Assembly (NCBI RefSeq): GCF_042453785.1
Contig: NC_091675.1
Coordinates: forward strand, 6,212,501-6,276,500
Origin: Malus domestica
Taxonomy: Eukaryota; Streptophyta; Magnoliopsida; Rosales; Rosaceae
DNA: 64,000 nucleotides
Direction: 5' to 3'
The notes beneath the pieces were generated by a model. That model saw only the letters and a program-made list of their open reading frames with translations. It did no database searches and was not told the origin of the DNA. This document shows, piece after piece, positions 32,519 to 54,160 of this stretch. A program made the position numbers and the translations under genes. The first letter of the stretch is position 1. Every line of letters starts with the position of its first letter.

Positions 32519-34316
32519 CTAGACACGCTGTACTAGTCCTGCTTGCCTTCTCAACTACAGATGCACAAAACGCACACACATATAGATGAGAAAAAGAAAA
32601 ACTAGCTACTACAACTACTAGCTAGTTACTTAACTTCCCTTTCCCGAGGATGTATCCCCGCTCATATCCTGGGGTGATAAGTGAGAAGAAAGAGATCGAG
32701 GCGATTTATTCAATTCTTACAAGCAAGTTTTTACTTGCCCCAGGCACACAACTAGAGAGAGTAATACCTGAAAATAATTTTCAAGGTGAATCCTCAAGGT
32801 CTGGTGTTCTTGTTTCACTCTCTCCAAGGCCCTGACGCATCTGCATATAATCAATCACAATGAGGTCCCAGCAAGCAGAGAAATGGGGGGGGGGGGGTGG
32901 AAATTGGTTACAAATAGATGAAGTATGTTTTTACCCATCAGCATTAGCAGCCAAACAAAATTCTTTAAACTGGGAGCATTCATTCTTCACTTTTATAGCT
33001 CCAATGCTGTTACAAATTTACCTTTAATCAATACATAAATGGAGAAACAATATATTTATTCAAGTTAAATTTCAATCAAAGCAAGTAGTACTGGGTACCT
33101 TGAACTACTACCCCTGAACTGGTGCATGTAATCATCCAGCTTGGCAAAATCTATAGGCCTACTGTACCTGTATAATTCAGTGTGAAAATACATTCATCTT
33201 AGTGCTACTCATGGTATACTTAGTTTCGATAATACGAATGTATATGGTGTATATAATTGGGAGTGCTATTTACTTACAGTGCTTGCTCAATCTTTTGAAA
33301 CAGTCTAGCTGAATCTTTGTAGAACAAAGTCACAATTTCCTCCACAAAATTTGGATTTGCATCGTCTTGCAATTCCTCCAGCTGAACGAATTGCTGAGGA
33401 TCGAGGTAACTCTGCAAACATTCAAGTAAATAATTGTAAATGTTAAGTCTTTAAACATGTTCTAGCGTACCATTCTTTTTTCTGGTATGGTTTCAAAGAT
33501 ATGGTATGCAATGCCCTGATAAAAATAAAGGAAAACTAATGAAATAAGCTTGAAAACTTTGAGTTTTAACGATAAAGACAAAATAAAATGAATAGTACCA
33601 TGATTGATTTTTTAATATAAAAATGTGATTTTTCGTTAAAATGAACAATACCGAGAATTTTTGCCATCAATCTGATCAAAATAGCTAGGGTTTGTTGTAC
33701 ATTTAAAATGTTGGGCTTCGGCGCTTTATCCATCAAATATATTTGGGCCTTTCTAAAGGTCACTTTCAAACCCACACCAAAAGAGAGGGACGATCCCTTT
33801 ATAGAACCCCATCTCCTCAACGATTAAGTATTAAATGGAAAATGATTGTAAATTAAGCCACTAGGTTTGGCGGAGTGTTGAGGGTGGGTGTAGGCTAAAT
33901 AGGTAGAAGTAGGCTAAGTTTGAAAGCTCAAAATTCTCTAATGTAACAAAAATAAAAATTATGAGAAAATTAAATGAAATACGTAAGAAAATGTATTGAT
34001 CGATTCATCAAAAGTTGAGAGCATGTCGATTTTAAATAAAATTAGCATTTACCGACCAATAATCCCCTCCCAAACAAAAATTGGAAACCCTTATTAGTCG
34101 AATAACCACATATCAAAACCATCACATTTGGTGAAACACGAAAAGTTATCGGTGTAGAGAATACACCATGCAATTTTCAAGATGTTTAATGGCCAAAGAT
34201 AGGGTTTGAAACAGAAAAAAAATAAAAAAAGAAGAAGAGAGGATCAAATTAATAACCTGCTCAAATAGAAAGCTTCTCTTGAGGGCAACCTGGCGCTGCA
34301 GTTGGTTTCTGTCCAT
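32519..34316 (-). CDS. Histidine-containing phosphotransfer protein, AHP-like
   Basis: Six exons, 34257-34316, 33278-33411, 33099-33167, 32935-33006, 32768-32840 and 32519-32554, join in phase to 147 residues, the usual length of plant AHPs. The start MDRNQLQRQVAL is typical. The HPt core includes ELQDDANPNFVEEIVTLFY and the phospho-acceptor motif MHQFRGSSSSIGA with His80. The end, LENYFQLRRQAG, is also family-like. Such proteins carry phosphate from cytokinin receptor kinases at membranes to response regulators in the nucleus. With the His and the flanking K/R-GSSSSIG intact, it should be an active carrier and not a pseudo-HPt. It resembles the AHP4 branch, but assignment among AHP1-5 is not certain. 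Intron 1 holds a MITE remnant. Confidence 0.93.
32887..32897. repeat. Poly-G run in an HPt intron
   Basis: About eleven G residues lie in the intron between exons 5 and 4 (32841-32934). On the sense strand this is a C run, close to but not at the branch and acceptor sites. It is a likely site of length variation. Confidence 0.6.
33521..33655. mobile_element. MITE remnant in HPt intron 1
   Basis: GGAAAACTAATGAAAT, CTTGAAAACTTTGAGTTTTA and TTTTTCGTTAAAATGAACA follow in the order seen, inverted, in the intact MITE at 47295-47448. The far end is degraded and no duplication remains. It is an older copy of the same family. Confidence 0.7.
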
Positions 34317-36768
34317 TTTCTTCGTTTAAAACGAAAAACTTGGAAATCGTATGTGAAAAAAGGCAAAAACTGGACTAAAAAACCCCCACTAAAAACCTCT
34401 CGTTTTAGAGTAGAGTAAGAGTAGATGACTCAATGATATGCCTTATTATGGCAACATGGCAAGCCAACGTATTTATAGCATGTCGAGTAGAGAGTGAATA
34501 AAGGCACACAAAAAAATCTATGAGGGGTACGTGAAAATATCTTGGCTTCTCTATCCAATTTGGTCTAGTAATGAGTAATGACTATCTCTCTTTTGGCAGG
34601 CAAATAGAAGACAACGATAAATGTCTTTTCATTTAACGAATGAAATCAAATTCACTGAATCGTGGATGAAAACATAGGAGCGCTAACCGTTAGATTGAAA
34701 CTTGCTGGTGTTTTTAAGATTGTTCTCCTTGTTTGCGATAAAAGAAAAGATCTTTAATTGTGAAGAAAAACAAACAGAGGAAACTAAAGAAAAACCCTAC
34801 AACACTAAGTTGGCAAGTTCGACAATTTCGTTATCTTTGGAGGGGAGCGTACACTCTTCAGCGAATAAAACTTGCTTTATTTGTGACTAAATTTCTAAAG
34901 ATTAAATTGTTTTCAAATAACTTCCATATAAATTACATATAAAAATTTAAAAAAAAAAACTCCCATATATATTTTTTTGTCAAATAGGAAACACTTTATT
35001 AAATTCTAATTCAAATGTTTATATTTTCGGCGAAAATATTAAATAAGAATTCAGGAATACTACAATCCCAATAATGGGAACCACCATTCCTCATAAATTT
35101 AGCATAAATTATATTAACGTCCGAAAAATCAAATCAAACGAGAAAAAAACTTTGTTCCACACGACATATATATGGTCCTGTTGAGAAAGTGTGTCACACA
35201 GGCATTGCCCGTTAGAGAGCACACATCCCGCTTGCGCTTCCTGCTTTGTTGTCCCACATAGCACATACGATCCAACTTTGGAACAAATCCTAGAATCTTT
35301 CTTTCCTCTTAAGGACGTCGAGATTGTGATCGCAAAGCCAAATGAACGTCTCACAAATGCACAAAAATACCTCCCCACTTTTCCACATGTGAGACGATTT
35401 AAGATTTTGAAGATTTTATTTTCTACTTGGTGGTGGTTGGCTTGGCACATATACTCACCAAGTTCCCCAAGTGCTTATTCTTCTATCTCTCTCTCTCTCA
35501 TCTTCATTCTGCTTCGAGCATTGCTAAGGACAATCATCCATGCACGAGTTGGCAATTTCCAGTTGCTAATACAAGTGATCCATCATCCCATAATGTATGA
35601 AAGTTCAAAAGTCGCTCAGTTTAGCATGAGTGATTGCTCTTAGCATTTCTCTTCTAAACAATAGGCCGACGGTGAGGGATGTCTATGAGAGCCGTGTCAC
35701 TCTGGGCACATATCATCTTTGTAATTATCCAATATATTTAGCATGCCAAGCAAAGGCAAATCAATTTGTTCTTCATCCATATGTGTGTGTGTGAAAATAT
35801 ATGATCCACTTTAGGAGTTGAGAATTTCAATATAAGTCACACAATGAGTTGGCTAATAATTAGGTATTCACCGTCAAAGTGAGTTGAATAGGAGATTTCC
35901 CACTTACAGGTGAAGAGAAATACAACACCACTAATACCACAACGTACGTAAAGCCTAGGAGGGACAAATCAATGATCAAATAAAGGGATGCCAAAACACA
36001 AATTTGCAGCAGACCATATAAGAGGATGACACAAACTTTCTCTTAGCAGCCCAAAGGAAGAACCTCTAGCTTATTTTACAAGGCACTTAGTAATATAAGC
36101 TTAGTATTCTAAAGGTATATGCAAATAGGGATCAAGTAGATGAATATAGTATAATGTAACCAAGAAAGCATACAGTAACAATGATTGAGATGAGAATAAA
36201 CCTTTTCGAATTTGCAGGCAGCGTCGCGGTGGTCCTTGTCGCGTCTTTCTACGTCTCTGCAATTATCACGAAAATGTTAAAAGGGGAGAAAGATGAGCAG
36301 AGAGGAGACGCATACCTTTATTCTCTTGCCACATAACAAGAGAGACTGAGAGAGGTGGGAGGAAAAAGATGAAGATTTTAGAGAGTGCCACTGCCATTGA
36401 CCTTTCACTGTCTTTGTCAGCGTTACTGTCAATGCGTGGTCACCGGCTCACAGCTGCTCTTCTTTTGTAAAGAAAACAAGGCCATGGGTGGATGGATAAA
36501 TGGGATGAGAATATGAATTTATGGTTGTTCCAATCATTGGAAGGATTTATATTCTCTCTATCGCTATCTACTGTGCCGATAAGAATCATGATAAACCTTA
36601 AGCTTCTAAAGAAATATACGAGCTTCCGAAAATCAAATTTACTAATCAAAACTAGAGAAATATAAAGCACCAGAATCAGCTTCACCAGGTCTAAGAGCAG
36701 CACACATTTGGAGAAATGTGATCATCACTCAGCAAGTAAAATTGAATAATTATCACATCACTAACAAG
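34317..36768. other. Intergenic, unresolved leader-like segment near 36.3 kb
   Basis: Most of this 2.4 kb is AT-rich with no recognised gene; the frames at 35109-35450 and 35191-35643 overlap in opposite directions and match nothing I know. On the minus strand, 36400 to 36320 reads ATGGCAGTGGCACTC... up to AATAAAG|GTATGC. After an AG acceptor near 36258 a GC-rich block reading ACGCGACAAGGACCACCGCG runs to AAAAG|GTTTAT at about 36205. That pair looks like two spliced leader exons, perhaps the 5' UTR of the HPt gene, but the frame closes at once (TAG), so I do not call a gene. Confidence 0.35.
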
Positions 36769-37552
36769 CAGTGTTTTCAAAGGCTGGCCTCAGGGTGCGC
36801 CTAGGCGGCCTCTAAGGCTGGGTATCAGTGTTCCCGCCTTTGTTTTGAGGGAGTGGGCAGAAGGCTTTGCTGGAGCACGTCTAGGCAGCGGAGGCGTGCC
36901 TCAGGGCATCCGGGGTGTTCATATGGGCGTTTTTTCTTCAAAATCCAAGTTTTCTGATATGTTTTTTGCCGTTCTAGTCCTTTATTTAATTTTAAATGCC
37001 CTGTAGATATTCCACTCAACCCTTTATTTTTTGCCATTTATTTCATTTTAAATACCCTATAAATACTCCACCCCATTTATTTCATTTTAAATGCCCTATA
37101 AATACTCCACTCAACCCTTTACTTTCCTTTAATTCCCATAATTATTGCTTTATATCATTTTAAATACCCTATAACTACTTCACTCAGCCTTTATTTCCTT
37201 TTAAATTACTTATAATTGCAACATTCAGCCTTTATTTTGCTTGTAATTTTCCTATAATTGTGACCATTCATCCTTATTTTCCTTGAAGTTCTCTGTAATT
37301 GCTTACAATAAAATAAGTAATTATAACATTTTGAGACTATATGACATAGTTTCTAAGTACAACTAGACTTAGTAATAAAGAAGATGATACTATCTTTGAT
37401 TTAGTTATAGTTATATTTGTTTTTACAAAGTATTATATTGTTATAAATATACTCATATATATAATATATATTAAAATTTTAGGTTCCGTGAGGCACCTAA
37501 GCTGGGCTATCCATTGGACGCCTTGGCCACGCCCCCACCTTTTAATACATTG
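36769..37552. mobile_element. Non-autonomous hAT element, target duplication CTAACAAG
   Basis: A perfect 8-bp duplication CTAACAAG (36761-36768 and 37553-37560) brackets a 784-bp unit. The unit starts CAGTGTTTTCAAAGGCTGG; its inverted end starts CAATGTATTAAAAGGTGGG, an imperfect terminal repeat. GC-rich ends (GCGCCTAGGCGG; GGACGCCTTGGCCACG) enclose an AT-rich interior with degenerate copies of CCCTATAAATACTCCACTC. No transposase is encoded, so it depends on a relative elsewhere. Confidence 0.88.
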
Positions 37553-37957
37553 CTAACAAGAGGAGATTGTGGAAAGATGTGGAACAACTAATTAATAACG
37601 GTTTGATGATTCTACGCGGATTAAAATTCTACTGTAAGAACGAACAAATCACATAATAATTTACGAACTAATCACATTACATTACATTTTAAAGTGGGGT
37701 AAACTACCAATTCACGGAATAATATAAGTAATACATGAAAAAAAATACCTATCTGGATGGTGGCAACTGCAACAATTAAATATTCGAGGCCTTCCCATTA
37801 AAATATCTTTTCAGTTTTCACTCATCAAGAATATGCTTATGGTTGGTTGTTTTGCTCCAAAAAATAATTTGTGGGTCATCCATTCTCCAAAGTTAACTTT
37901 AAAGTTTCTATCTTACTGGTCCTTTCAAATGAATTCTTCCAGCAGCATGGGTTCCGC

Positions 37958-42901
<4,944 letters not shown>

Positions 42902-43766
42902 GATGGCCTTTCCTTTGATTTTCGCGGCTTCGAAAATTTTATCCGGCGAGCTGTTTTCTATGGGGGCCACAACCAACTGCTGATAAGAGGGTTTAACGGC
43001 TGCCAGACGAAATTTCAGAGAGACCCACTGACGGCGTGACCAGGTTAACGGGGATTCTTTCATTTTTTACGAAAATTAATGTTTTTTTGGCCCTATATTT
43101 TTAACAAATGATATTATTCTCAGATTAAGGGGTAGTTTGGGAGTAAGGTGTTAAAAAAAAACATCTATAGAAAAAAGCTAGGAGGGGTTTAGGTGTTTGG
43201 TAAACTGAAAAAAAAAACTTATTTTGGAAGCTGCTGTAAGAATAAGCTGAAATCAAAGGAAAAAGCTGAAGCTGCTATTTGTAGCTTTGGAAAACTGGTT
43301 TTTTTTCAAAGCACACAGAGCTACAGTACTCCTTTAATGAAAAGATCCACTATCAGACTGTTTTTTTTTCCAAAAACATTTTTACAAAAAAGTTTACCAA
43401 ACACTTTGCTAATTTATTTCACAGCCGCTTATTCTCACAGCACAACCGTTTATTCTTACAACAGTTTTTTTTTAAGTACAACAATACCAAACCAGCCCTA
43501 ACAACAACATTGTTTAAATTCGTTTTTAATAAAAATTAAATTTTTTTATTTACGAAAAAAATATAAATAGACCGTCATACTAAATATTATGTGGGTGACA
43601 CGTCGGCACCGACGGCGTGAAGAAAAAAAGTGTTCAAGATCAGTGAAGCAGCTTAACTGGGAATTTCAGAAGAGTGGGAGAAAAAGACATAGTCGCTCCA
43701 AACTTCTCAATTCTTCCAAGCAAAAAACCCTAACGAGCCAAACCCAATTCCCACAGTGCGATAGAG
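42902..43766. promoter_or_regulatory. Divergent promoter region between TrpRS and cereblon
   Basis: The two start codons face away from each other 865 bp apart, so both promoters must lie here or in the 5' UTRs. The Harbinger-like MITE at 43129-43498 fills much of the middle. I do not assert a TATA box for either gene. Confidence 0.55.
43129..43498. mobile_element. PIF/Harbinger-like MITE, TAA duplication
   Basis: The left end is GGGGTAGTTTGGGAGTAAGG and the right end inverted is GGGCTGGTTTGGTATTG. The flanks are TAA at 43126-43128 and 43499-43501, the three-base A/T-rich duplication of the PIF/Harbinger group. The interior is rich in AAGCTG/CAGCTT-like words and poly-A/T runs. It is 370 bp with no coding capacity. 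A TAA duplication alone is weak, so the terminal sequence carries the call. Confidence 0.75.
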
Positions 43767-46700
43767 ATGGACTACGATCGAATTCTGGCGCGAGAGCAGC
43801 GGCAGATGGAGGAGATCCGGCAACTCGATCTCGAAGAACTGCAGGTCGAAGAGGTCGACGACGACTCTTCCGGCGACGACCGCGACGCTACGTAATCATC
43901 ATTTCCCCCATTTCTCCTCTAACTCGTCAGAATTTCAATTTGTTTGATTAATTTGGGAACTAGGGTTTCGAATTTTTTATGTGACGAGTAGCAAACTCAA
44001 TTTTGGTATTTTATGTTTTTATTTGAATTTTCGTCATATCAGTGTTGTTAGTTGATTATATATAATTTGTTACACTTTTTTTTATACATATAGTGTGATC
44101 AATACATTATTTTGGAATTTTCCATGAGGAATAACAGTCTGATTGAGATGAAATTTTGTGTTTTTATTTGATTATCCCATTGATTTGTTGTTTGAGAGAA
44201 GTGGTCGCCGCACGTCCGATGATTATGCCTTCGATACCTGTTTGGCTTCGTTGCATACGTATCTTGGTGGTAGGCATTTGGTCTTTTACTTCCATTTTTA
44301 TACTTATTTGTTCCCAATTTTCCATTCAAAGTGTTGATGTTTAGTTACACTTTAATTGAAACAGAGGTTGAAGACACTCATCACAGGGTGGCTTTTCTTG
44401 ATGGGGGCGCCGTCTTGAAGCTCCCTATTTTCTATCTCGAAGGTACTATCATTTTGCATTTGATTGATAAATGATTTCAAACCTCGGTTTCTCCTCTTGG
44501 TAGCTGTTGAATATGCTTGGCATTTTAGCATAACTGCATTAGCCACAGGTAGCCATGTGGTGCAAAGTCGTATAGCCATTTTGGCAGTGAAGAAATTTTT
44601 TTTAAGGAAAAAACTGAACGTACGATGGAATAATAGGAGGTTGAGAGACAGTTAGATCACTAGCATATTGTAAGCACAGAGCAATCATTTTCGAGATTAT
44701 TGTTAGATGATAAAAAAGAAAGACTGTCATTTGAATGCTCTATATCAATAAAATTGTTCTGGACAGATGTTATCATGTTACAAGAGCCTTTTTTTCTTAA
44801 CGTCATTGTGTCTTAAGTATTTAGTTGCTTGGTAAAATTATCTAAAAAAATCAATAGAATCAAGTAACTGCTAGCCCTAAACCTTTTTTTTTTTTTTCCT
44901 AATGAGCAAGTGGAATGAATGAGAAATAGAAGAGAATCAAAGTGAAGCCTGCTGTTGGTCTTGTTTTTGTTATCATTTTCCTCATATTCTTTTATGTTTG
45001 TATAAAGTATAAACTACTTTTTTTATGTTAAAGAGAACTTGGTTTTATCTAATATGCAGGAGTTGTCCTCTTCCCAGAAGCAACCCTTCCCTTAAGAGTT
45101 ATTCAACCGAATTTTGTACTATCTATTGAGAGAGCACTAACCCAAGTTGATGCTCCTTATACCATTGGCGTGGTAGGTGAACTCCTTGTGACAAGTAATG
45201 ACTTGTTTTGCCCCTGCATTGGATTTCATTATGTATTGTTTCATTGTACTTTACCCTGAAATTTTTTGTTCAGATTCGGGTATTCAGAGATCCTGATAAT
45301 GGAAGAATAAGGTTTGCGAATGTTGGGACAACCGCAGAGGTATATTAAGTGTATTCTACTGCTCATAAGTAGAAACTGTTAAGTTGTGTCACCTATGCTA
45401 TTTCATTTATAACTGCTGGGTTAATCAACTATTTATATTTCTTTTTTATAGATTCGGCAATATCGGCGATTAGAAGATGGCTCACTGAATGTGGTAACTC
45501 GTGGCCAACAGAGATTTCGTCTAAGACGCCGTTGGATTGATGTGGAAGGAGCGGTTAGAATTTTTTTATGTTTGAGAGAGATGTTCATTTGGTAACCTTT
45601 TGTTTTTATTTGGTCATATTCATATATTTAGTGTCTTACTTGGTGTGAAATTTTCATCTGTCAGCCATGTGGAGAAGTCCAAATCATCCAGGAAGATATA
45701 CCATTGAGGGCCCCACGGGATGCATTCGGAGATTTGGCACCATTTAGTAATCCAAGAGGCCATAATTTCTCAGTTAAACTGCCTTTAAATGATTCTCGTG
45801 CAGAGTCAAATGGATCTATGGATGTGGACAATGATGCAGAGACAAATTCGGATGAAAGCTTTGAGAGTGCATTGTCATTGACTGAGAGAGAAGTTCACCA
45901 ATCTGCAATTGGTTCCTATTCTGGATCTGATACAATGGAAGAATCAACAACTTCAAGCAGTGATGATGAGAAATCACATTTACAATTGCAATCAAAAGAC
46001 TCTGATTCTTCAGATTCATTGCATTCATGCCCTGAGATTAGTAATGCTGATTTGGCAAGCAGTTCCATGTCAGACATGCAATCCTGCAAACAGAAAGAGC
46101 CAAATAAATGTTGGAGAAATACGGACTTAAATCAGTTTCGTAGAGTTCCAAGAGCATTCTGGCCCCATTGGGTATACCGCATGTACGACTCCTATTGTCT
46201 TGCTCAAAGAGCAGCAGGTATTTGACTTTTACTTTGGGTTCACACCTGATGTTTGAAAAGTTGTGATCCTTAATATGTTAGAAGATATTACCACTGTCTA
46301 GAACTAAAAATGAAAAAGGATCAGGCAGTTACATATTAAGTTTTATATGTTATTATTAACTGAAAACATTTCGTTGCAGTTTCTTGATTAATTTTATAAT
46401 GGATGTGAAACAATCTTAGAATTATTAGAATTGTTTGAAACAATCTTAGAATTGCTTGTGTGCTGTCATGTTTGAGGATTCAGCTTTACAGAGTTTTGTC
46501 AATTTCTGGTATTGCAGATATGTGGAAAGAGATAGTTGGGGCACCAAGCATGGATCGTCTTGTGAAGAAGCCTGATCTTTTGTCATTTTATATCGCTAGT
46601 AAAATCCCCGTCTCAGAATCCACAAGGCAGGAGCTTTTGGAGATTGATGGCATTTCATATAGGTTGCGTAGAGAAATTGAGTTGCTTCAGAGTTTTGATC

Positions 46701-47836
46701 TTATTCGGTGTAAAACATGTCAGGTACTGTACTTACTTCAGAACACTGCACGTGTGCTTGCATTCAAAAGTACATATCCTTTACCCGTTGTGTGTTTTAT
46801 TTACTCATGTTTTGGGTATACAATGCAGACTATCATTGCCAGGCGGAGTAATATGCTGGTGATGTCAAGTGAAGGTCCTCTTGGTGCTTACGTGAACCCA
46901 GGTGGCCACGTTCATGAGATAATGACTTTCTACAAAGCAAATGGCTTGGCACTTATAGGACCACCAACGAGTGAATACAGCTGGTTTCCTGGGTATGGAC
47001 TTGTACCTTAATATTCTTCAGATTCTCTGATCAATTTACTATTTTGAAGAACGCCAATTCTTGTGCATTTTCATCAACTTTTTAGTACACTGATCGTCAT
47101 TAAGGCCACTGATTAGTGTGTCTTGATTTGGCCCCTTAATGGTTTTCAAGTACATACTAATAAACTTCTTTAGAGTCTACGTGTGAAAAGAGAATTATAG
47201 GGATTCGAAGCTATCCATCTCACAATATGTTGGAAGTTCGTAATTTTTAAAACAAACAAAAAAAAAAAAAGGTATATCATGATCATATTTTATAGGGAAC
47301 TTTAACGAAAAGCACCCGGTACTGTTCACTTTAACGAAAAACCACATTTTAACACTAAAAAGTCAATCCTGTTACTATTCACTTTACCCTTTATTTTGTC
47401 CTTATCATTAAAACTCAAAGTTTTCAAGCCCTTTTCATTAGTTTTCCTTATTTTATATGGAACGACTAGAACTTATCAGGTATGAATTAAATCGTTTTCT
47501 AGCTGCAATGATAGCAAATTTAAGCCAAATGTTTGATTATATTATTCACACCCTTTGGATATCTCTGGCATTTCTGTCACTTTATAGCAAGTTAGTTTAA
47601 GATAGGCTTCGTAAAAGCTTGATCATTCTCTGATTTGAATGTGACATAAGAATTGTAGTATTATGGAGTTGCTAAGTTGCGAGTTTGCTCGGTATTGCAG
47701 GTATGCGTGGACAATAACAAACTGTGCGGGCTGCGAAACCCATATGGGTTGGCTCTTTACAGCCACAAAAAAGAATTTGAAGCCGAAATATTTTTGGGGG
47801 ATTCGAAGTTCCCAAGTTTCTGATGACCTGCACTAG
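43767..47836 (+). CDS. CRBN: Cereblon homologue, LON-N and CULT domains
   Basis: Ten exons, 43767-43891, 44202-44269, 44365-44442, 45060-45172, 45274-45339, 45452-45553, 45665-46217, 46518-46723, 46829-46992 and 47701-47836, join in phase to 536 residues. The acidic N-terminus leads into a LON N-like domain (LPIFYLEGVVLFPEATLPLR, VDAPYTIGVIRVF). A Ser/Asp-rich insert of about 130 residues lies in exon 7. DDB1-contact-type helices follow, then the CULT domain with a Cys4 zinc site (IRCKTCQ, TNCAGCETH). The three tryptophans that form the thalidomide-binding cage in human cereblon are present in SWFPGYAWT and MGWLF. The family is a substrate receptor of CUL4-DDB1 ubiquitin ligases. Plant substrates are unknown to me. 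Arabidopsis has a single such gene, At2g25740 from memory. Confidence 0.94.
47295..47448. mobile_element. Small MITE in cereblon intron 9, 9-bp duplication
   Basis: TATTTTATA occurs at 47286-47294 and 47449-47457, a perfect 9-bp duplication of Mutator type. The 154-bp unit begins GGGAACTTTAACGAAAAGC; its inverted end is AGGAAAACTAATGAAAAGG. Internal words such as TTAACGAAAAACCACATTTT are shared with the remnant at 33521-33655. Confidence 0.82.
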
Positions 47837-48432
47837 TAAGTCTAATATGTCTCAAATTTGTAATTGCTTCTCTGAATTTTCATGTTACCGTGTAACGAAT
47901 ACGATTTGTATAGCCCCTTCTGCCTATCTGTGAATTATTCGATGTAAAACTTGATGAGGTTGCCGAGTATTGCATGTGGGATAAGTATTTTCATTCTGAG
48001 CTCAGTCAGGCATTTAGTTTTCCAGTTGAAAGCATGCTGCAACTTGCACTCGGTAAAGAAAATTGTTCCTCAAAAAACGGAGTTCTTGTTCTAAAAGACA
48101 AGGGCCCGTCTGGAAGCGACTCCCAAAGGGCCAGAATCACTTCCGAGGAAAGCACTTATCCCATAAAGTCACGTAACAGTGGTGCTCTTCTCAGAAGTGA
48201 TTCTGACAATCTCAAAAGTTGTTTTGGTATCATGATATTAAAATTGATGTTATATAAAACTTGAGCCTTCAAAGAACAGGTACAATCGATTTTTGCTTTT
48301 TTTTTTTTTTTTTTGGCAAAACGAAAATTACAATCTTTCTAGTGGAGTAAAGATAGGACCAAACTGAATACAAATTATTTGTGGGAAAAAAATGGTAGTT
48401 GATAGAAGTTGCAGGCTGCGAACACTGCGTAT
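47837..48432. other. Convergent 3' region of cereblon and malic enzyme
   Basis: The two stop codons are 596 bp apart and both 3' UTRs must lie here. The frame at 47974-48264 starts downstream of the cereblon stop without a start context or domain, so I read it as UTR. A T-rich run at about 48297-48315 lies on the malic enzyme side. The block near 48100-48200 starting GGGCCCGTCTGGAAG resembles a MITE end, but no partner end was found. Confidence 0.45.
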
Positions 48433-52749
<4,317 letters not shown>

Positions 52750-54002
52750 CAAAGCTCCGACCTTTTTCCGATCTCTAAATCCAAAACCCACCAATATCCT
52801 TCTCTGCAAAACGCAATGCAGTCCTCCAATGAAACCCAGAAAATAAAAACAACCCAGAAAACAGGCAAAAGATGCAGACTTTCTTGTGTTTTGCAAAACA
52901 GGAACCCAAAACCTGCGTTTTATAGGAGTATAAAAGGTGGGATTTGGGTCTTACTCCCTTTGTGGAATTACAGAGGGTTTTTGAAAATAAGGTAGGCTTC
53001 GTTGTCAAAGAGAAGAACAGGGTCTACCAACGTGTGCTGCATTATTCAACTAAGCATGCCATAATAATAATAAAAAATTCAACATATTTTGATAATTTTT
53101 TAAAGGGGTGTGTATATACCAGAAAACTGTGTCTCTTCAGCGACATCATATTGGAGGGGTCTGCCAAATATTACTATGTCTCCTCCTTCTCCACAGACTT
53201 TGTAGGCAGAGAAAAGTGGATTCCTTTCTTCCCAATCAAATCCATTTTTTTCGATAAAAAAAAATAATTATCCTTCCTTTTTTATATGAAAACAAAATTA
53301 TAACACGTCAAATTATACAGCTTACAACCACACCTCAAACTCATTTCATTGCTAAATTCTCACTAAACAATAAAGTAATGATTTATTTGACTAACACACT
53401 CTTTAATACAGGTGATTCTATGATATGATATAATGATAATTAAACACTACATAAGTAGAAATTACACAATAACAAGATGCCTATATATACTTAATAAATC
53501 ATCAACCAAAAAAGCTCTGATCACTGTCGACGAAATGATTTTTGACATCATGTTTGTTCGATACGTAATTTGATCAACTACTAAATTAGGATTTTGTTAG
53601 GGCTGCTTTTAGCTTTTGTTGGTGAATATCATTAGTTGAACGCTAATATAAAGTAACGAGAGTTACCTTTGTGCACAACTAATTTGTCCCAACTACTCAT
53701 TTAATTTATTAATTCCCACCATATAATTATTATTATTATAATTATCATTTTGGTTGTGCTTCCAAAAACAAAATTGCATTATTTTGATTGATTTTTTCCA
53801 TTTAATTTCATGTGCTATCAATTCTGCATCTTCAATGTTGGCTGGGACCAAACGAGATCCCACCATTTTTGTGAAATCGCAGCCACTAACAAAATCAATA
53901 TCTTTTGGCAGCCACTAACCCTTTTTTCCTTGTCACTTATTATATTTACAATTTGTGATTTTTATTATATAAAAGTTCTCTCTCTCTATATACACACAAA
54001 TC

Positions 54003-54160
54003 AACGGAATCCACTAAATTAGTGGATTTGTGTCATTGAAATTTGACTCAATGGCTGCAGTTATTATAACTTTTAAAGCGGCCTTTGTTTGTAGTTGTTA
54101 GATCAAATTTCAATGGCACAAATCCACTGATTTGGTAGATTAGGAGAAAGTGATATGGAG
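54003..54160. mobile_element. Inverted-repeat MITE, boundaries uncertain
   Basis: TTAGTGGATTTGTGTCATTG and AATTTGA at the left face the inverse words TCAAATTTCAATGGCACA and AATCCACTGATTTGG at the right, about 33 bp of paired sequence around an 80-bp loop. No target duplication was found, so ends and class are open. Confidence 0.6.

Noticed and set aside
35109-35643. Overlapping frames of 113 and 150 codons on opposite strands
   Set aside because: They shadow each other, match no family I recognise and show no splice or start context that favours one.
47974-48264. Extra cereblon exon or separate gene of 96 codons
   Set aside because: The cereblon frame ends at a proper stop at 47836 after the complete CULT domain; this frame has no domain and part of it resembles a MITE.
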